From Phycisphaeraceae bacterium D3-23 (GTDB lineage: Bacteria > Planctomycetota > Phycisphaerae > Phycisphaerales > Phycisphaeraceae), in contig CP114179.1 of NCBI GenBank assembly GCA_039555135.1, positions 744,001-808,000 of the forward strand: DNA of 64,000 nt, read 5' to 3'. Below are positions 38,804 to 46,633 of this stretch, piece by piece. The translations under genes and the position numbers were made by a program. The notes under the pieces are model-generated. The model made no database searches. It had not been told where the DNA came from and saw nothing but the letters and a program-made list of their open reading frames with translations. Every line of letters starts with the position of its first letter. The first letter of the stretch is position 1.

Positions 38804-39889
38804 TTACTCGGCTGGCTCAATCCGGTCATAAGCGCGGAGCGTGAGCAGGGTCTGCAGAGTGATCGCGCCTTGCCAGTCGGGCTTGGCCATCTCCCACGCG
38901 GCGCGGTGGTCGGGGCCCCAGTCCCAGGTCGGGTCCCACTGGCCCAGTGCGTCCTGGCGGTCGATGGTGTCGTCGAGATTGGCGTGGAGCAGCTCGTCGC
39001 CGAGCGTTTTCGCCGCGGGATGGCCGGGCGTCGGCGCGAGCCAGAGCGGCACTAGGCCGTAGCCGCCCCACTGCTCGGGGTCGATGGTGGCCACAAGCGG
39101 CGTGTCGTGCAGCAGGCGGGGGACCACGACGCCCGCGAGTTCTTCGGGCAGGTTCGGCGTTTGCGCGAGGCGCATCAGGCAGAGCAATTCGTGAGATTCG
39201 AGCGGGTCGTCTTGTGTATCGATCCTGTGCCGGACAAGACTCCAAACGTCTTGTGCTGATTCGGCCGTTCTCTTACAACGCCAAGACGCCAAGTCGCCAA
39301 GACGCCAAGAAGAACCACCGGAAGATGGTTTGTTGTCTTGACTGCCTTCCTTGGCGTCTTGGCCCCTTGGCGTCTTGGCGTAAGGTTTGGTTCCGACAAC
39401 TGTGCCCCATTCGATCAGGTAGCCCAGCAGCTCGGCAGAGGGGTTGAACATCGCGCGAGTGTTGGTTTCGTCGGGTGGGGCCGACCACCACGGGGCCTTG
39501 TCGGCGTCGCCGGTGCGGGACGAGTCGGGGATGATCCGCCAGCCCCCGCCTCCGGAAGTTTTCCCTGCGGGCTCGATCGTGTCGAGTAGGTAGCGCATCG
39601 CGTGCTGCACGAGTTCGTGGTCTGCGTCGAGGTTGCACCGCCGCATCCACTGCAGCGCGACAGACGTCGCCAGCGCCGAGGACTCGTCGCAGCGCAGGTC
39701 CGGCTCCAGCCCACGGCCAAACCCGCCATCCGGAATAACGAAACGGGCCAGCTCCGTCACCGCCTGGTCCACCGGCAGCCCGGCGAACAAGTGCAGGAAC
39801 AGGTGCTTCTCCAGCGGCCGGGCCGTCTCAAACAGAAACAGCTTCGCCCGCTCGAACGCCTCGCGGCTGAGCATCTTCGTCGTCGTCAT
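38804..39889 (-). CDS. Uncharacterised alpha/alpha-toroid-like protein with in-frame repeat
   Basis: The 361-residue product has no signal peptide. The helical phrases [20 protein letters not shown] and [20 protein letters not shown] recall the QW/GGFG-type repeats of prenyltransferase/squalene-cyclase toroid folds, but no catalytic motif is visible. Residues encoded by 39278-39381 ([20 protein letters not shown] and [10 protein letters not shown]) come from a palindromic repeat of family F and interrupt an otherwise coherent sequence. The start codon overlaps the stop of the sulfatase gene (ATGA, 39886-39889), so both are probably expressed together; a role linked to the sulfatase is possible but unproven. 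Confidence 0.8.
   Translation of the reverse strand: MTTTKMLSREAFERAKLFLFETARPLEKHLFLHLFAGLPVDQAVTELARFVIPDGGFGRGLEPDLRCDESSALATSVALQWMRRCNLDADHELVQHAMRYLLDTIEPAGKTSGGGGWRIIPDSSRTGDADKAPWWSAPPDETNTRAMFNPSAELLGYLIEWGTVVGTKPYAKTPRGQDAKEGSQDNKPSSGGSSWRLGDLASWRCKRTAESAQDVWSLVRHRIDTQDDPLESHELLCLMRLAQTPNLPEELAGVVVPRLLHDTPLVATIDPEQWGGYGLVPLWLAPTPGHPAAKTLGDELLHANLDDTIDRQDALGQWDPTWDWGPDHRAAWEMAKPDWQGAITLQTLLTLRAYDRIEPAE
39278..39381 (+). repeat. Palindromic repeat, family F (in-frame insertion)
   Basis: Left arm 39278-39312 (ACGCCAAGACGCCAAG...) and right arm 39346-39381 are near-perfect reverse complements built of CCAAGACG units. Read on the minus strand it encodes [11 protein letters not shown] within the gene at 38804-39889, with no frame break. 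Confidence 0.88.
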
Positions 39890-41490
39890 CGCCCCGCCGC
39901 CTCCAGCAGGTTGGAGATATCTACCGGTTCACCGGTAGCCTTGTCGATGGGCAAGGCGGCGTCGGTGCGTTCGAGCCAGTCGAGGAGGAGGCCTGCCATG
40001 CGTTGGACAAACGCCGGATGGGGCGAGTCTTCCATCAAGTTGCTTTGCTCCATCGGATCATCCGCCACGTTATAGATTTCGATTTCTCCACCTTCTGGCG
40101 AATAGAAGTAAACCAGTTTGAATTCATCTTTTCGTATCGCGCTGAACGGCCGGATGCCCGCCTCTTGCGTTGCCTGCGGGGCGTTGTACCACTGATGGGG
40201 GTAGTGCCAAAACAGCCCAAACTCGTGCCTATCTCTTGGCGAGAACCAATATGACCTCAAGTCAACACCATCGCATCGCTCATTCAAATCGGTGTGTTCA
40301 ATCCCCGTCGTACCTAGTATCGTTGGGTACAGATCGGCCGCATCCACCGGACGCCGAATCGATTTGCGAGCTGGAGAAAAGTAACGAAGTGGATCAACAT
40401 CTTGCCCCGCCCACGCCACGATCATCGGAACCCGCATCCCCCCGTCGTACCCGCTCCCCTTCCCACTAAACGCTGGGCTGTTATGCCAGTCGCGCTGCCA
40501 CACATCATCTTCGTTGCCATCCGTCGTCGCGCGGGTGTGGTTGCTCAGCCCGCCGTTGTCGGAGAAGAAGATGATGATGGTGTTGTCGGCGATGCCGCGC
40601 TCTTCCAGGTGGTCCATCACCGCGCCCAGGGAGGCATCCATCGACTCGACCATCGCGGCGTAGTCGCGCTCAACCTGCGGCAGGTCGTCGGGGTAGTTGC
40701 CGAGGAAGCGCGGGTCGCCCTGGCCGGCGATCGGAGTGTGCACGGCGTAGTGGGCGAGGTTGATGAAGAAGGGCTTGCCCTCGTCGGTCGCGCGGTCGAT
40801 GACGTTGATCGCTTCCTGCGTCAGCGCGTCGGTGATGTAGGTCCCTTCGGGAAAGTGGGCCATGTTGGGGTGGGCGTTCTCGGGGAAGGGCGCGAAGTAG
40901 GCCCCCTGCTCGCCTTGGCCGCGCGGGGAGCCGACGTGGCTGCCGCCGATGTTGATATCGAAGCCCAGGTTGGTCGGGTCGGCCCCGGGCCCGCTGCCGA
41001 AGTGGGCCTTGCCGATGTGGGCGGTGAGGTATCCGGCGTCACTCAGCACTTGGGGCAGGGTGATGTTCCCGTCGCCGGGCTGGAGCCCTTGGCTGGTCCA
41101 CTCGGGGGACTGGAGCTCATCGTTCCCGCTGCGGCCGTGGCCGACCCAGTCGGTGATGCCGGTGCGTGCGGGGTTTTGGCCGGTGAGGATCGCGCAGCGG
41201 GTCGGGCTGCAGACGGGGCTGGACGCATAGGCGTTGGTGAACTTCACGCCCCGGTCGGCCAGGCGCTGCATGTTGGGCGTGCGGTAGTGGTCGTTCCAGT
41301 GTGTGCGTTCGGGGCCGAACTGGACGGAGGTGTCCTGCCAGCCCATGTCGTCGACGAGGAAGAGGATGATGTTGGGACGGGCGGGGGGCGCGGCGCGGTC
41401 GGTCTCGGCGTCGGCTCGGTCGGCTTCCGCCTGCTGCGCCGCGCAGGCGGGGGTGATGCACAGGAGCAGGAGGAGATAAAGTAGACGCAT
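39886..41490 (-). CDS. Exported sulfatase (arylsulfatase type)
   Basis: Formylglycine sulfatases remove sulfate esters, often from algal polysaccharides in planctomycetes. The ATG at 41490 gives MRLLYLLLLLCITPACAAQQ, a signal peptide or lipoprotein-like signal. The activation motif CSPTR is at residues 94-98 (C94 becomes formylglycine), preceded by metal-binding residues in IILFLVDDMGWQD and followed by GKAHFG and the FFSDNGGLSNH metal site. At 534 residues the length is normal. A formylglycine-generating enzyme is not in the window. Substrate cannot be assigned. It is translationally coupled to the downstream uncharacterised gene. Confidence 0.94.
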   Translation of the reverse strand: MRLLYLLLLLCITPACAAQQAEADRADAETDRAAPPARPNIILFLVDDMGWQDTSVQFGPERTHWNDHYRTPNMQRLADRGVKFTNAYASSPVCSPTRCAILTGQNPARTGITDWVGHGRSGNDELQSPEWTSQGLQPGDGNITLPQVLSDAGYLTAHIGKAHFGSGPGADPTNLGFDINIGGSHVGSPRGQGEQGAYFAPFPENAHPNMAHFPEGTYITDALTQEAINVIDRATDEGKPFFINLAHYAVHTPIAGQGDPRFLGNYPDDLPQVERDYAAMVESMDASLGAVMDHLEERGIADNTIIIFFSDNGGLSNHTRATTDGNEDDVWQRDWHNSPAFSGKGSGYDGGMRVPMIVAWAGQDVDPLRYFSPARKSIRRPVDAADLYPTILGTTGIEHTDLNERCDGVDLRSYWFSPRDRHEFGLFWHYPHQWYNAPQATQEAGIRPFSAIRKDEFKLVYFYSPEGGEIEIYNVADDPMEQSNLMEDSPHPAFVQRMAGLLLDWLERTDAALPIDKATGEPVDISNLLEAAGR

Positions 41491-41618
41491 CGCGGGGTTC
41501 CTCGCCGAAAAGACAGTGGCAGGCCGACCACTATACCGGGATCGATCCGGCCCTTCGCTTTCGCTCAGGGCTCGGCGTGTGGGGGTATGCTTATCGTTGA
41601 AACTCACGGAGACGCATC

Positions 41619-42380
41619 ATGCACAAGCCGGTGATCGGGATCACGGTCGACAACCGCGACAACTCGGCGGACACGGGGCAGTACGAGTCGGGGACGCGGT
41701 ACAGCCGGGCGGTCGCGGAGCAGGGCGGGCTGCCGCTGCTGCTGCCCCACGAGGTCGAGCTGGCGGCGCAGTATGTCGCGCGGTGCGATGCGCTGGTGCT
41801 GACGGGCGGGGCCGACCCGGTGATGGAGCAGTTCGGCTGCGCGACGGACGGCCGGGCGCGACGGATGGACCAGCGGCGTCAGGCGTTCGAGCTGGCACTC
41901 CTGCACGAAGTCGACCAGCACCGCGACCGCGCGGTCGACCCGTTCGGCGACGACATGCCCGTGCTGGGCATCTGCCTGGGCATGCAGCTCATGGCCCTGC
42001 ACAACGGGGCGGCGCTGGACCAGTACATGCCCGACTCGATCGGCGAAGACGCCACACGCAATCACACCGACAACGCGCGGCACACCCTCACGATCGAGCA
42101 CACCGACAGCGTCCTGACGCACGGCCACGCCCCGGGCGTGTCGCCCGGCGCGGTGGTCTCATCCCACCGCCAACGCATCGCCGACCCCGGCCGGCTGCGC
42201 GTCGCGGCCCGCGCGGAAGACGGCACGATCGAGGCGATCGACGACCCGGCAAGGCGGTTCTACCTCGGCGTCCAATGGCACCCCGAGCGCGGCGCAGAGA
42301 ACGACTGCCCGATGCTGTGCGGCGGGGTGATCCGTGCGCTAATTCAAGCGGCGAAGGCGCAGGGTGTGGGCAGCGCCTAA
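41619..42380 (+). CDS. Class I glutamine-amidotransferase-like hydrolase (peptidase C26)
   Basis: The family includes PuuD, which hydrolyses gamma-glutamyl-GABA. The catalytic Cys is C119 in VLGICLGMQLM and the catalytic His/Glu pair lies in LGVQWHPERG. The opening KPVIGITVDNRDN and LVLTGGADPVMEQFG are also typical of C26. The 253 residues match the family's length. A GGAG motif precedes the ATG. No polyamine-degradation genes are adjacent, so the true substrate is open. Confidence 0.9.
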   Translation: MHKPVIGITVDNRDNSADTGQYESGTRYSRAVAEQGGLPLLLPHEVELAAQYVARCDALVLTGGADPVMEQFGCATDGRARRMDQRRQAFELALLHEVDQHRDRAVDPFGDDMPVLGICLGMQLMALHNGAALDQYMPDSIGEDATRNHTDNARHTLTIEHTDSVLTHGHAPGVSPGAVVSSHRQRIADPGRLRVAARAEDGTIEAIDDPARRFYLGVQWHPERGAENDCPMLCGGVIRALIQAAKAQGVGSA

Positions 42381-42405
42381 AAAAGAAAAATGCCATACGT
42401 CGATT

Positions 42406-42480
42406 GTTTAGCCGCCGCCCAACGGGCGACGCGTGGCGTTGCGGGGACATCACGCGCCGCCCGTTGGGCGGCGGCTAAAC
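42406..42480 (+). repeat. Double-hairpin palindromic repeat, family C copy 2
   Basis: It shares GTTTAGCCGCCGCCCAACGG at the left and GGGCGGCGGCTAAAC at the right with the copy at 37146, over 75 bases. It lies between convergent genes. Confidence 0.85.
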
Positions 42481-42499
42481 AACGGTTGAGGTCAAGTCT

Positions 42500-43102
42500 T
42501 TAGTCCCCGTGCTTCTTCCGCAGCCGGCCGCTCAAACGCAGTATGAGATGCACCCGCTCGAACGCATCGACCCAGTCGGCCAATTCCGCATCCAACTCGT
42601 CCTGCGGCACGGGCGCGCCGGGCAGCGGGCAGTTCGGGCCCAGCGCCGACTTCGCCATCGCGCGGTACCGGCTCAGGAGCTTGTCCCCCTCGTAACCGAC
42701 CAGTTCAAAATCCTCGGCCGCAAAGATGACGACCGGCACACGGTTGCCCGCGCAGATCTTGACCTTCTCTTGCAACTCGATGTGCTCATCACGGTCGAGC
42801 CACTTGAGATCAATCTTGCCATTGGAGCCCTCGGCGATGCGATGCAGCATCGGCCCCTGCCGGACACAGTCGCCGCACCAGATGCCGGACACGGCGAGCA
42901 CCTTGATCTCGCGCACGAACCCGCCGAGCGTGTCGCGCTGCGACTCGTTGAGCGTGACCTGGTCGTAGATCTTCGACCACCCAGCCTGCTGGTCGGGCGT
43001 GCCCGTCGCGAGGTAGTCGGCGTAGCCGAGGCCGGCCGAGTGCTTGAGCTTGAGGTAGGCGGCGTCGGTGAGGGAACAGTCCTGGGTGATCTCGGTGGGC
43101 AT
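42500..43102 (-). CDS. Thioredoxin-family protein
   Basis: The 200-residue product has a thioredoxin-like core, with CGDC at residues 76-79 in LAVSGIWCGDCVRQGPML, and a cis-Pro stretch NRVPVVIFAAED. This resembles the uncharacterised thioredoxin-fold proteins with a WCGDC active site. The active-site pair is intact, so disulfide exchange is plausible. There is no signal peptide, so it is probably cytoplasmic. An N-terminal extension of about 60 residues precedes the fold. Confidence 0.86.
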   Translation of the reverse strand: MPTEITQDCSLTDAAYLKLKHSAGLGYADYLATGTPDQQAGWSKIYDQVTLNESQRDTLGGFVREIKVLAVSGIWCGDCVRQGPMLHRIAEGSNGKIDLKWLDRDEHIELQEKVKICAGNRVPVVIFAAEDFELVGYEGDKLLSRYRAMAKSALGPNCPLPGAPVPQDELDAELADWVDAFERVHLILRLSGRLRKKHGD

Positions 43103-43179
43103 GGGTCGCTCCGGGGGTTGCGGGTGTCAGGCAGATCATAGCCCGCCACCCGCCCGGCTTTCCAAACCGCCGCAGAAAC

Positions 43180-43215
43180 AAAAAAGCGGGGCGAGCCGTC
43201 TCCGGCTCGCCCCGC
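43180..43215 (-). terminator. Terminator of the 31-residue protein gene
   Basis: A perfect 12-bp stem (43186-43197 with 43204-43215) is followed by U6 on the minus strand, encoded by 43180-43185. This is a strong terminator 30 bases after a very small gene. Confidence 0.93.
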
Positions 43216-43245
43216 GCGTGAACGATACGCGATCCGGCTGGCGTA

Positions 43246-43341
43246 TTACTTGCGCTTCTTGCCGGACCCGGGCTTGCTGGCGCCGGGTTTGGTCTGCTGT
43301 GCGGACTGTTTGGGCTGGGGTTTGTTGGGCTTGCTGGCCAT
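43246..43341 (-). CDS. Small basic protein, 31 aa
   Basis: The product is 31 residues, rich in Lys, Pro, Gln and Ser (MASKPNKPQPKQSAQQ at the start, GSGKKRK at the end). The case for a real gene is contextual: AAAGGAAGG lies about 5 bases before the ATG at 43341, and a strong terminator follows at 43180-43215. There is no hydrophobic segment. A longer reading (from 43446) would add residues that overlap a less plausible region. The sequence suggests a nucleic-acid- or ribosome-binding peptide, but that is inference. Confidence 0.65.
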   Translation of the reverse strand: MASKPNKPQPKQSAQQTKPGASKPGSGKKRK

Positions 43342-43519
43342 GTCGGCCTTCCTTTGGTTTCGCCGATTTCGGCGGGTCGATGCGACGGGTAAGTTGAGTG
43401 TCCGGCTCGGCACATGCTCGGCCGGACCCGTTACGCATCTGCGCATATTTCACCAAGTTTCGCCCGCAAGTCAATCCCCCATGTGCACCGATTTGCAATT
43501 TTTTTGCGGGCGGGTCCGG

Positions 43520-44701
43520 CTACGGCTGGGCTACGCCCAGAGGCGCATCGGTGTGGAGCTCGACCTGGCCGCCATCGCGGTCGGGCAGCGCGCTGCGCAG
43601 GCCGTAGACGAGTTGGCCGGTTTCGTCGCATTCGAGGATGAGCGTGAACGTGCCCTCGCCGAAGGGGTCCTGCATCGCGGGGTGGTCGGCGAGGTCGGCG
43701 TCGTCATCGAGGCGGATGGCGAGCATGGCCTGGAGCATCGCGCGGCGGGCGTGCGCCTTGTCGTGGCTGCTTCGGACCGCGCCGACCGAGGGGATAAACA
43801 GCGAGATGACTTTGTTCTCCGAACTTTCAAATCCCGCTTCGAGCTCGCCGATCGCTTCAAGGTAGGCGTCGTAGGGCAGGTCCGCGACGCGGCCGGCCTC
43901 GGTGTAGGCGTCCTTGGCTTCGTCGACCCAGGCGAGCCACTGGTCGTAGTCCATCTGCCCGGGGGCAGGGTCCGCATCCGCCAAGCCGAGTCCCGCCGCC
44001 AAGCTGTCAAGATCCCCGGCTACTACGCCGTCGGCCTGGGCCTGCCGCAGTGTCCGCTCCAGCCAGCCGATAAACGTGTCGCTCTCGCCCTGGATGATCT
44101 CGCTCAGCGCGGGGCGTTCGGGCAGCCCCGCGATGCCAGCGACGAGCTGCGCGACCGCGGCGTCGTCGAAGGCCGACAGGTGCTCGGCGGTGAAGTTGAC
44201 GGCTCGGGCCTCGATGCTCATCCCGACCAGCGACGAGATCAGCAGCCGATCATTGTCGAACGCCCGCCCCAGCTTCATCACCGCGAGGACGTCCTCCGCA
44301 GCACCGGCGATGTCTCCGTCATGCAGACGGAGGCGCGCCCGCATCATGCACAGCCGCGCCAGCGTTCGAGCTGGGCCCAAGTGCGGCAGCAGCGCATAAG
44401 GCCCATCTTCATAGTTGATCGCCCAGACGCAGGTGTCTGCCTGTGTCGCCCAGTCAAGCCGGTCCAGCGCTTCGCCGACCGAGTTTTCAGGCCCGAGAAA
44501 CGCACGGGCTTCCTCTATATCGAGTTCGTCCCCATCCAGAATGGTCTCGTAACGTTCGTCACCCCGCTGAGGCAGATAGGAGAATGCGACCCAGTAACGC
44601 AGCGCCGCGTTATCCCCCGCCGGCAGCACATCGTCATCCTGGGCGAGCGTCGGCAGTGACACGCTGGCCAGCCACAGTACGCAGAAGATCATCTGTTTCA
44701 T
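43520..44701 (-). CDS. Secreted protein, third gene of a sigma/anti-sigma operon
   Basis: The 393-residue product has a signal peptide (residues 1-21, MKQMIFCVLWLASVSLPTLAQ). The mature part is acidic and helical; its central phrases (RARLRLHDGDIAGAAEDVL, SSLVGMSIEARAVNFTAEHL) match in pattern those of the secreted protein at 29192-30781. Its start codon overlaps the stop of the putative anti-sigma gene by four bases (ATGA), so the three genes from 45757 downward are one operon. It may be a sigma-regulated surface protein. The biochemical role is unknown. Confidence 0.82.
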   Translation of the reverse strand: MKQMIFCVLWLASVSLPTLAQDDDVLPAGDNAALRYWVAFSYLPQRGDERYETILDGDELDIEEARAFLGPENSVGEALDRLDWATQADTCVWAINYEDGPYALLPHLGPARTLARLCMMRARLRLHDGDIAGAAEDVLAVMKLGRAFDNDRLLISSLVGMSIEARAVNFTAEHLSAFDDAAVAQLVAGIAGLPERPALSEIIQGESDTFIGWLERTLRQAQADGVVAGDLDSLAAGLGLADADPAPGQMDYDQWLAWVDEAKDAYTEAGRVADLPYDAYLEAIGELEAGFESSENKVISLFIPSVGAVRSSHDKAHARRAMLQAMLAIRLDDDADLADHPAMQDPFGEGTFTLILECDETGQLVYGLRSALPDRDGGQVELHTDAPLGVAQP

Positions 44702-45240
44702 CCGTCACACCTTTCATCATCGTGGAGGAACATCGCGGCATCCATCGCGCGCAGCGTCTTGCCGCGCGGGGCGGGGTTGTCGTGGGTCGAAACTGGCTGC
44801 GTCTCGAAGGCCGTGAGCGCAGCCGCGGGCGAATCGCGCATCGCGCGGTGGTACGCCAAGAGCGAGCCAGCGGGGAGGTCGGGTGCGCCGACTTGGCTCG
44901 GGTTGCCCGGGTCGTCGGGCTGCTCAATCACGAGCGGCGCGGGGGCAACGGGTTCGTCCTCGACGATCACATCGCCGGACGGCGCGTTGTCCGTCGGCCC
45001 CGACATCGCCAGCCACATGGCAAACACGACACACGCCGCCGCGGCGAGCCCCGCGATGCCGAGCGCGACCGGGCCGATGCGCCAACACGACGTTGCGCCC
45101 GTCTGAAGGACCGGCGCATCCAGACGCTGCGCGATGCGCTCGCGTAGCCCGTCCGTCGGCGCGGCCGGCGTGAACGAGCTCAGCCGGTCTTCAAACGTGG
45201 TGGCGTCATTCGCGTTGATGCCGGGCTTGTCGTCATCCAT
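44698..45240 (-). CDS. Putative anti-sigma factor, single-pass membrane protein
   Basis: The 180-residue product has a cytoplasmic N-terminal part (TTFEDRLSSFTPAAPTDGLR), one transmembrane helix (about residues 55-80, GPVALGIAGLAAAACVVFAMWL) and a Pro/Asp-rich extracytoplasmic tail. Placement directly after an ECF sigma gene with an 8-base overlap and this topology suggest an anti-sigma factor. The HxxxCxxC zinc motif of ZAS anti-sigma factors is absent, so the assignment rests on context and topology. Confidence 0.65.
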   Translation of the reverse strand: MDDDKPGINANDATTFEDRLSSFTPAAPTDGLRERIAQRLDAPVLQTGATSCWRIGPVALGIAGLAAAACVVFAMWLAMSGPTDNAPSGDVIVEDEPVAPAPLVIEQPDDPGNPSQVGAPDLPAGSLLAYHRAMRDSPAAALTAFETQPVSTHDNPAPRGKTLRAMDAAMFLHDDERCDG

Positions 45241-45757
45241 CCTGCGCCTCCGTTTCCATCGCCTTACGCAGCGCGGCCAACCCGTAGCGGTAGCGCGACG
45301 CCGCCGTATTGGGCGAGACGTCGCTGGCCGAGCCGATCTGCTCGAACGTCAGCCCGCCCCAGACCTTCATCACGACGGCCTCGCGCTGCGCTTTGGGCAG
45401 GGTTTCGAGGGCTTGCTCCAAGGCCAGCCGGTCTTCGTGGTCCTCGAACGCCGGCGTCGGTATCGCAGGCAGCAGCGCGGCTTTGTCGGTGGCGGCCCGC
45501 TGCTCGCGCTGCTTGCGTCGCTTCTTCGAGCGGAGCTGGTCGATCGCGGCGTTTCGGGTGCAGCGGTAGAGGTAGGCGGCCGGGTCATCGACCGCTGTGC
45601 GCTTTGGCCAGAATGTCGTAAACGCATCGTGCACAGCGTCCTCCGCATCCGCGTGGGTCGGGCACCACTGGCGGGCCAGCAGCACCAGCGCCCGCATGTG
45701 CTCGTCGTACCAGTCGCTCCAGGTTGCATCCGACTGCGGCAAGCGGGCCTCCAACAC
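45233..45757 (-). CDS. ECF-type RNA polymerase sigma factor
   Basis: The 174-residue product carries sigma region 2 (LARQWCPTHADAEDAVHDAF, YLYRCTRNAAIDQLRSKKRR) and region 4 (ETLPKAQREAVVMKVWGGLT, FEQIGSASDVSPNTAASRYR), typical of extracytoplasmic-function sigma factors. The gene overlaps the putative anti-sigma gene by 8 bases. The sigma factor probably directs transcription of its own operon, but I could not recognise a target motif at its upstream region. Confidence 0.92.
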   Translation of the reverse strand: MLEARLPQSDATWSDWYDEHMRALVLLARQWCPTHADAEDAVHDAFTTFWPKRTAVDDPAAYLYRCTRNAAIDQLRSKKRRKQREQRAATDKAALLPAIPTPAFEDHEDRLALEQALETLPKAQREAVVMKVWGGLTFEQIGSASDVSPNTAASRYRYGLAALRKAMETEAQDG

Positions 45758-45815
45758 AAGATAGACCCCGCCGAGGCGCGGGTTTGTTTACACGTTTACA
45801 AAAAACTACAAACGC

Positions 45816-46541
45816 TCAGCCCGCCGACTTGGCCGAGCCCGATCGCTTCATCGCCCCGCCGCCGGCCCGCTTCTCGCGCAGCCCCTCGACCCAGCTCAGC
45901 GCCAACACCGCGATCACCCCCACTACCAGCGCGACATCCGCGAGGTTGAAGATCCACGGCCAGAGCTCCGTGTCAGGCAGCATGTGCAGCATGTCCCGCA
46001 CCGCCGAAAAACGTACGCGGTCGTAGAGGTTGCCCAGCGCGCCCGAGAGGATCATGCCCAGCGCGACGGGGTAGCACCAGCGCCCCGGCGGGCTGCGCCA
46101 CACGAGGACGAAGATCACCCCCGTCGCGAACACGCTGACGACGATGAACAGCCAGCGCTGCCCCTGCCCCAGCCCGAACACCGCGCCAGTATTCAAGACG
46201 AGTTGCATGTCTAGAAGCCCCGGCACGACCACGACCGGCTCCTCGCGCGGCGGGATCGCAGTCGAGGGGTGGCCCCCGGGGCCGGGTTCGAGCAGCACCC
46301 ACTCGGGCTCGCCATCGACGCCCGGGCGGAACACCTCGGGCCCGTCTTCCCCGGACGCAACCTGGATCGGCACCTCGGCGATGTTGGCAAACGACCACGA
46401 CTTGAGCCAGAGGTCGGCGGCGAGTAGCACGACCACAACAGCCAGGAACACGCACAGCACCTTCGCCTTACCGGCCAGCGGCGCAGCGTCGACCGCCGAG
46501 TCAGAAGCCTTCGGATTGTCGTTGGGTTTCGCGTCAGCCAT
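45816..46541 (-). CDS. lspA: Lipoprotein signal peptidase (signal peptidase II)
   Basis: LspA is the membrane aspartyl protease that cuts prolipoproteins before the lipidated Cys. Four membrane helices and the family blocks are present: LNTGAVFGLGQGQRW, LSGALGNLYDRVRFSAVRD with the first catalytic Asp, and WPWIFNLADVALVVG with the second. At 241 residues it is longer than the usual 160-170, mainly because of a loop of about 60 residues after helix 1 and N- and C-terminal tails. The ATG at 46541 was preferred. It lies 92 bases after the DksA-like gene, a frequent dksA-lspA neighbourhood. Confidence 0.94.
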   Translation of the reverse strand: MADAKPNDNPKASDSAVDAAPLAGKAKVLCVFLAVVVVLLAADLWLKSWSFANIAEVPIQVASGEDGPEVFRPGVDGEPEWVLLEPGPGGHPSTAIPPREEPVVVVPGLLDMQLVLNTGAVFGLGQGQRWLFIVVSVFATGVIFVLVWRSPPGRWCYPVALGMILSGALGNLYDRVRFSAVRDMLHMLPDTELWPWIFNLADVALVVGVIAVLALSWVEGLREKRAGGGAMKRSGSAKSAG

Positions 46542-46633
46542 CGGGCGGGTCGCACTCAGAAATCGACGCAAAACAAGCGAGAAAACGCGCTGCCTGCCTG
46601 CTTCAGCAGACAGGCGTCAACCGGCGCATTCGA

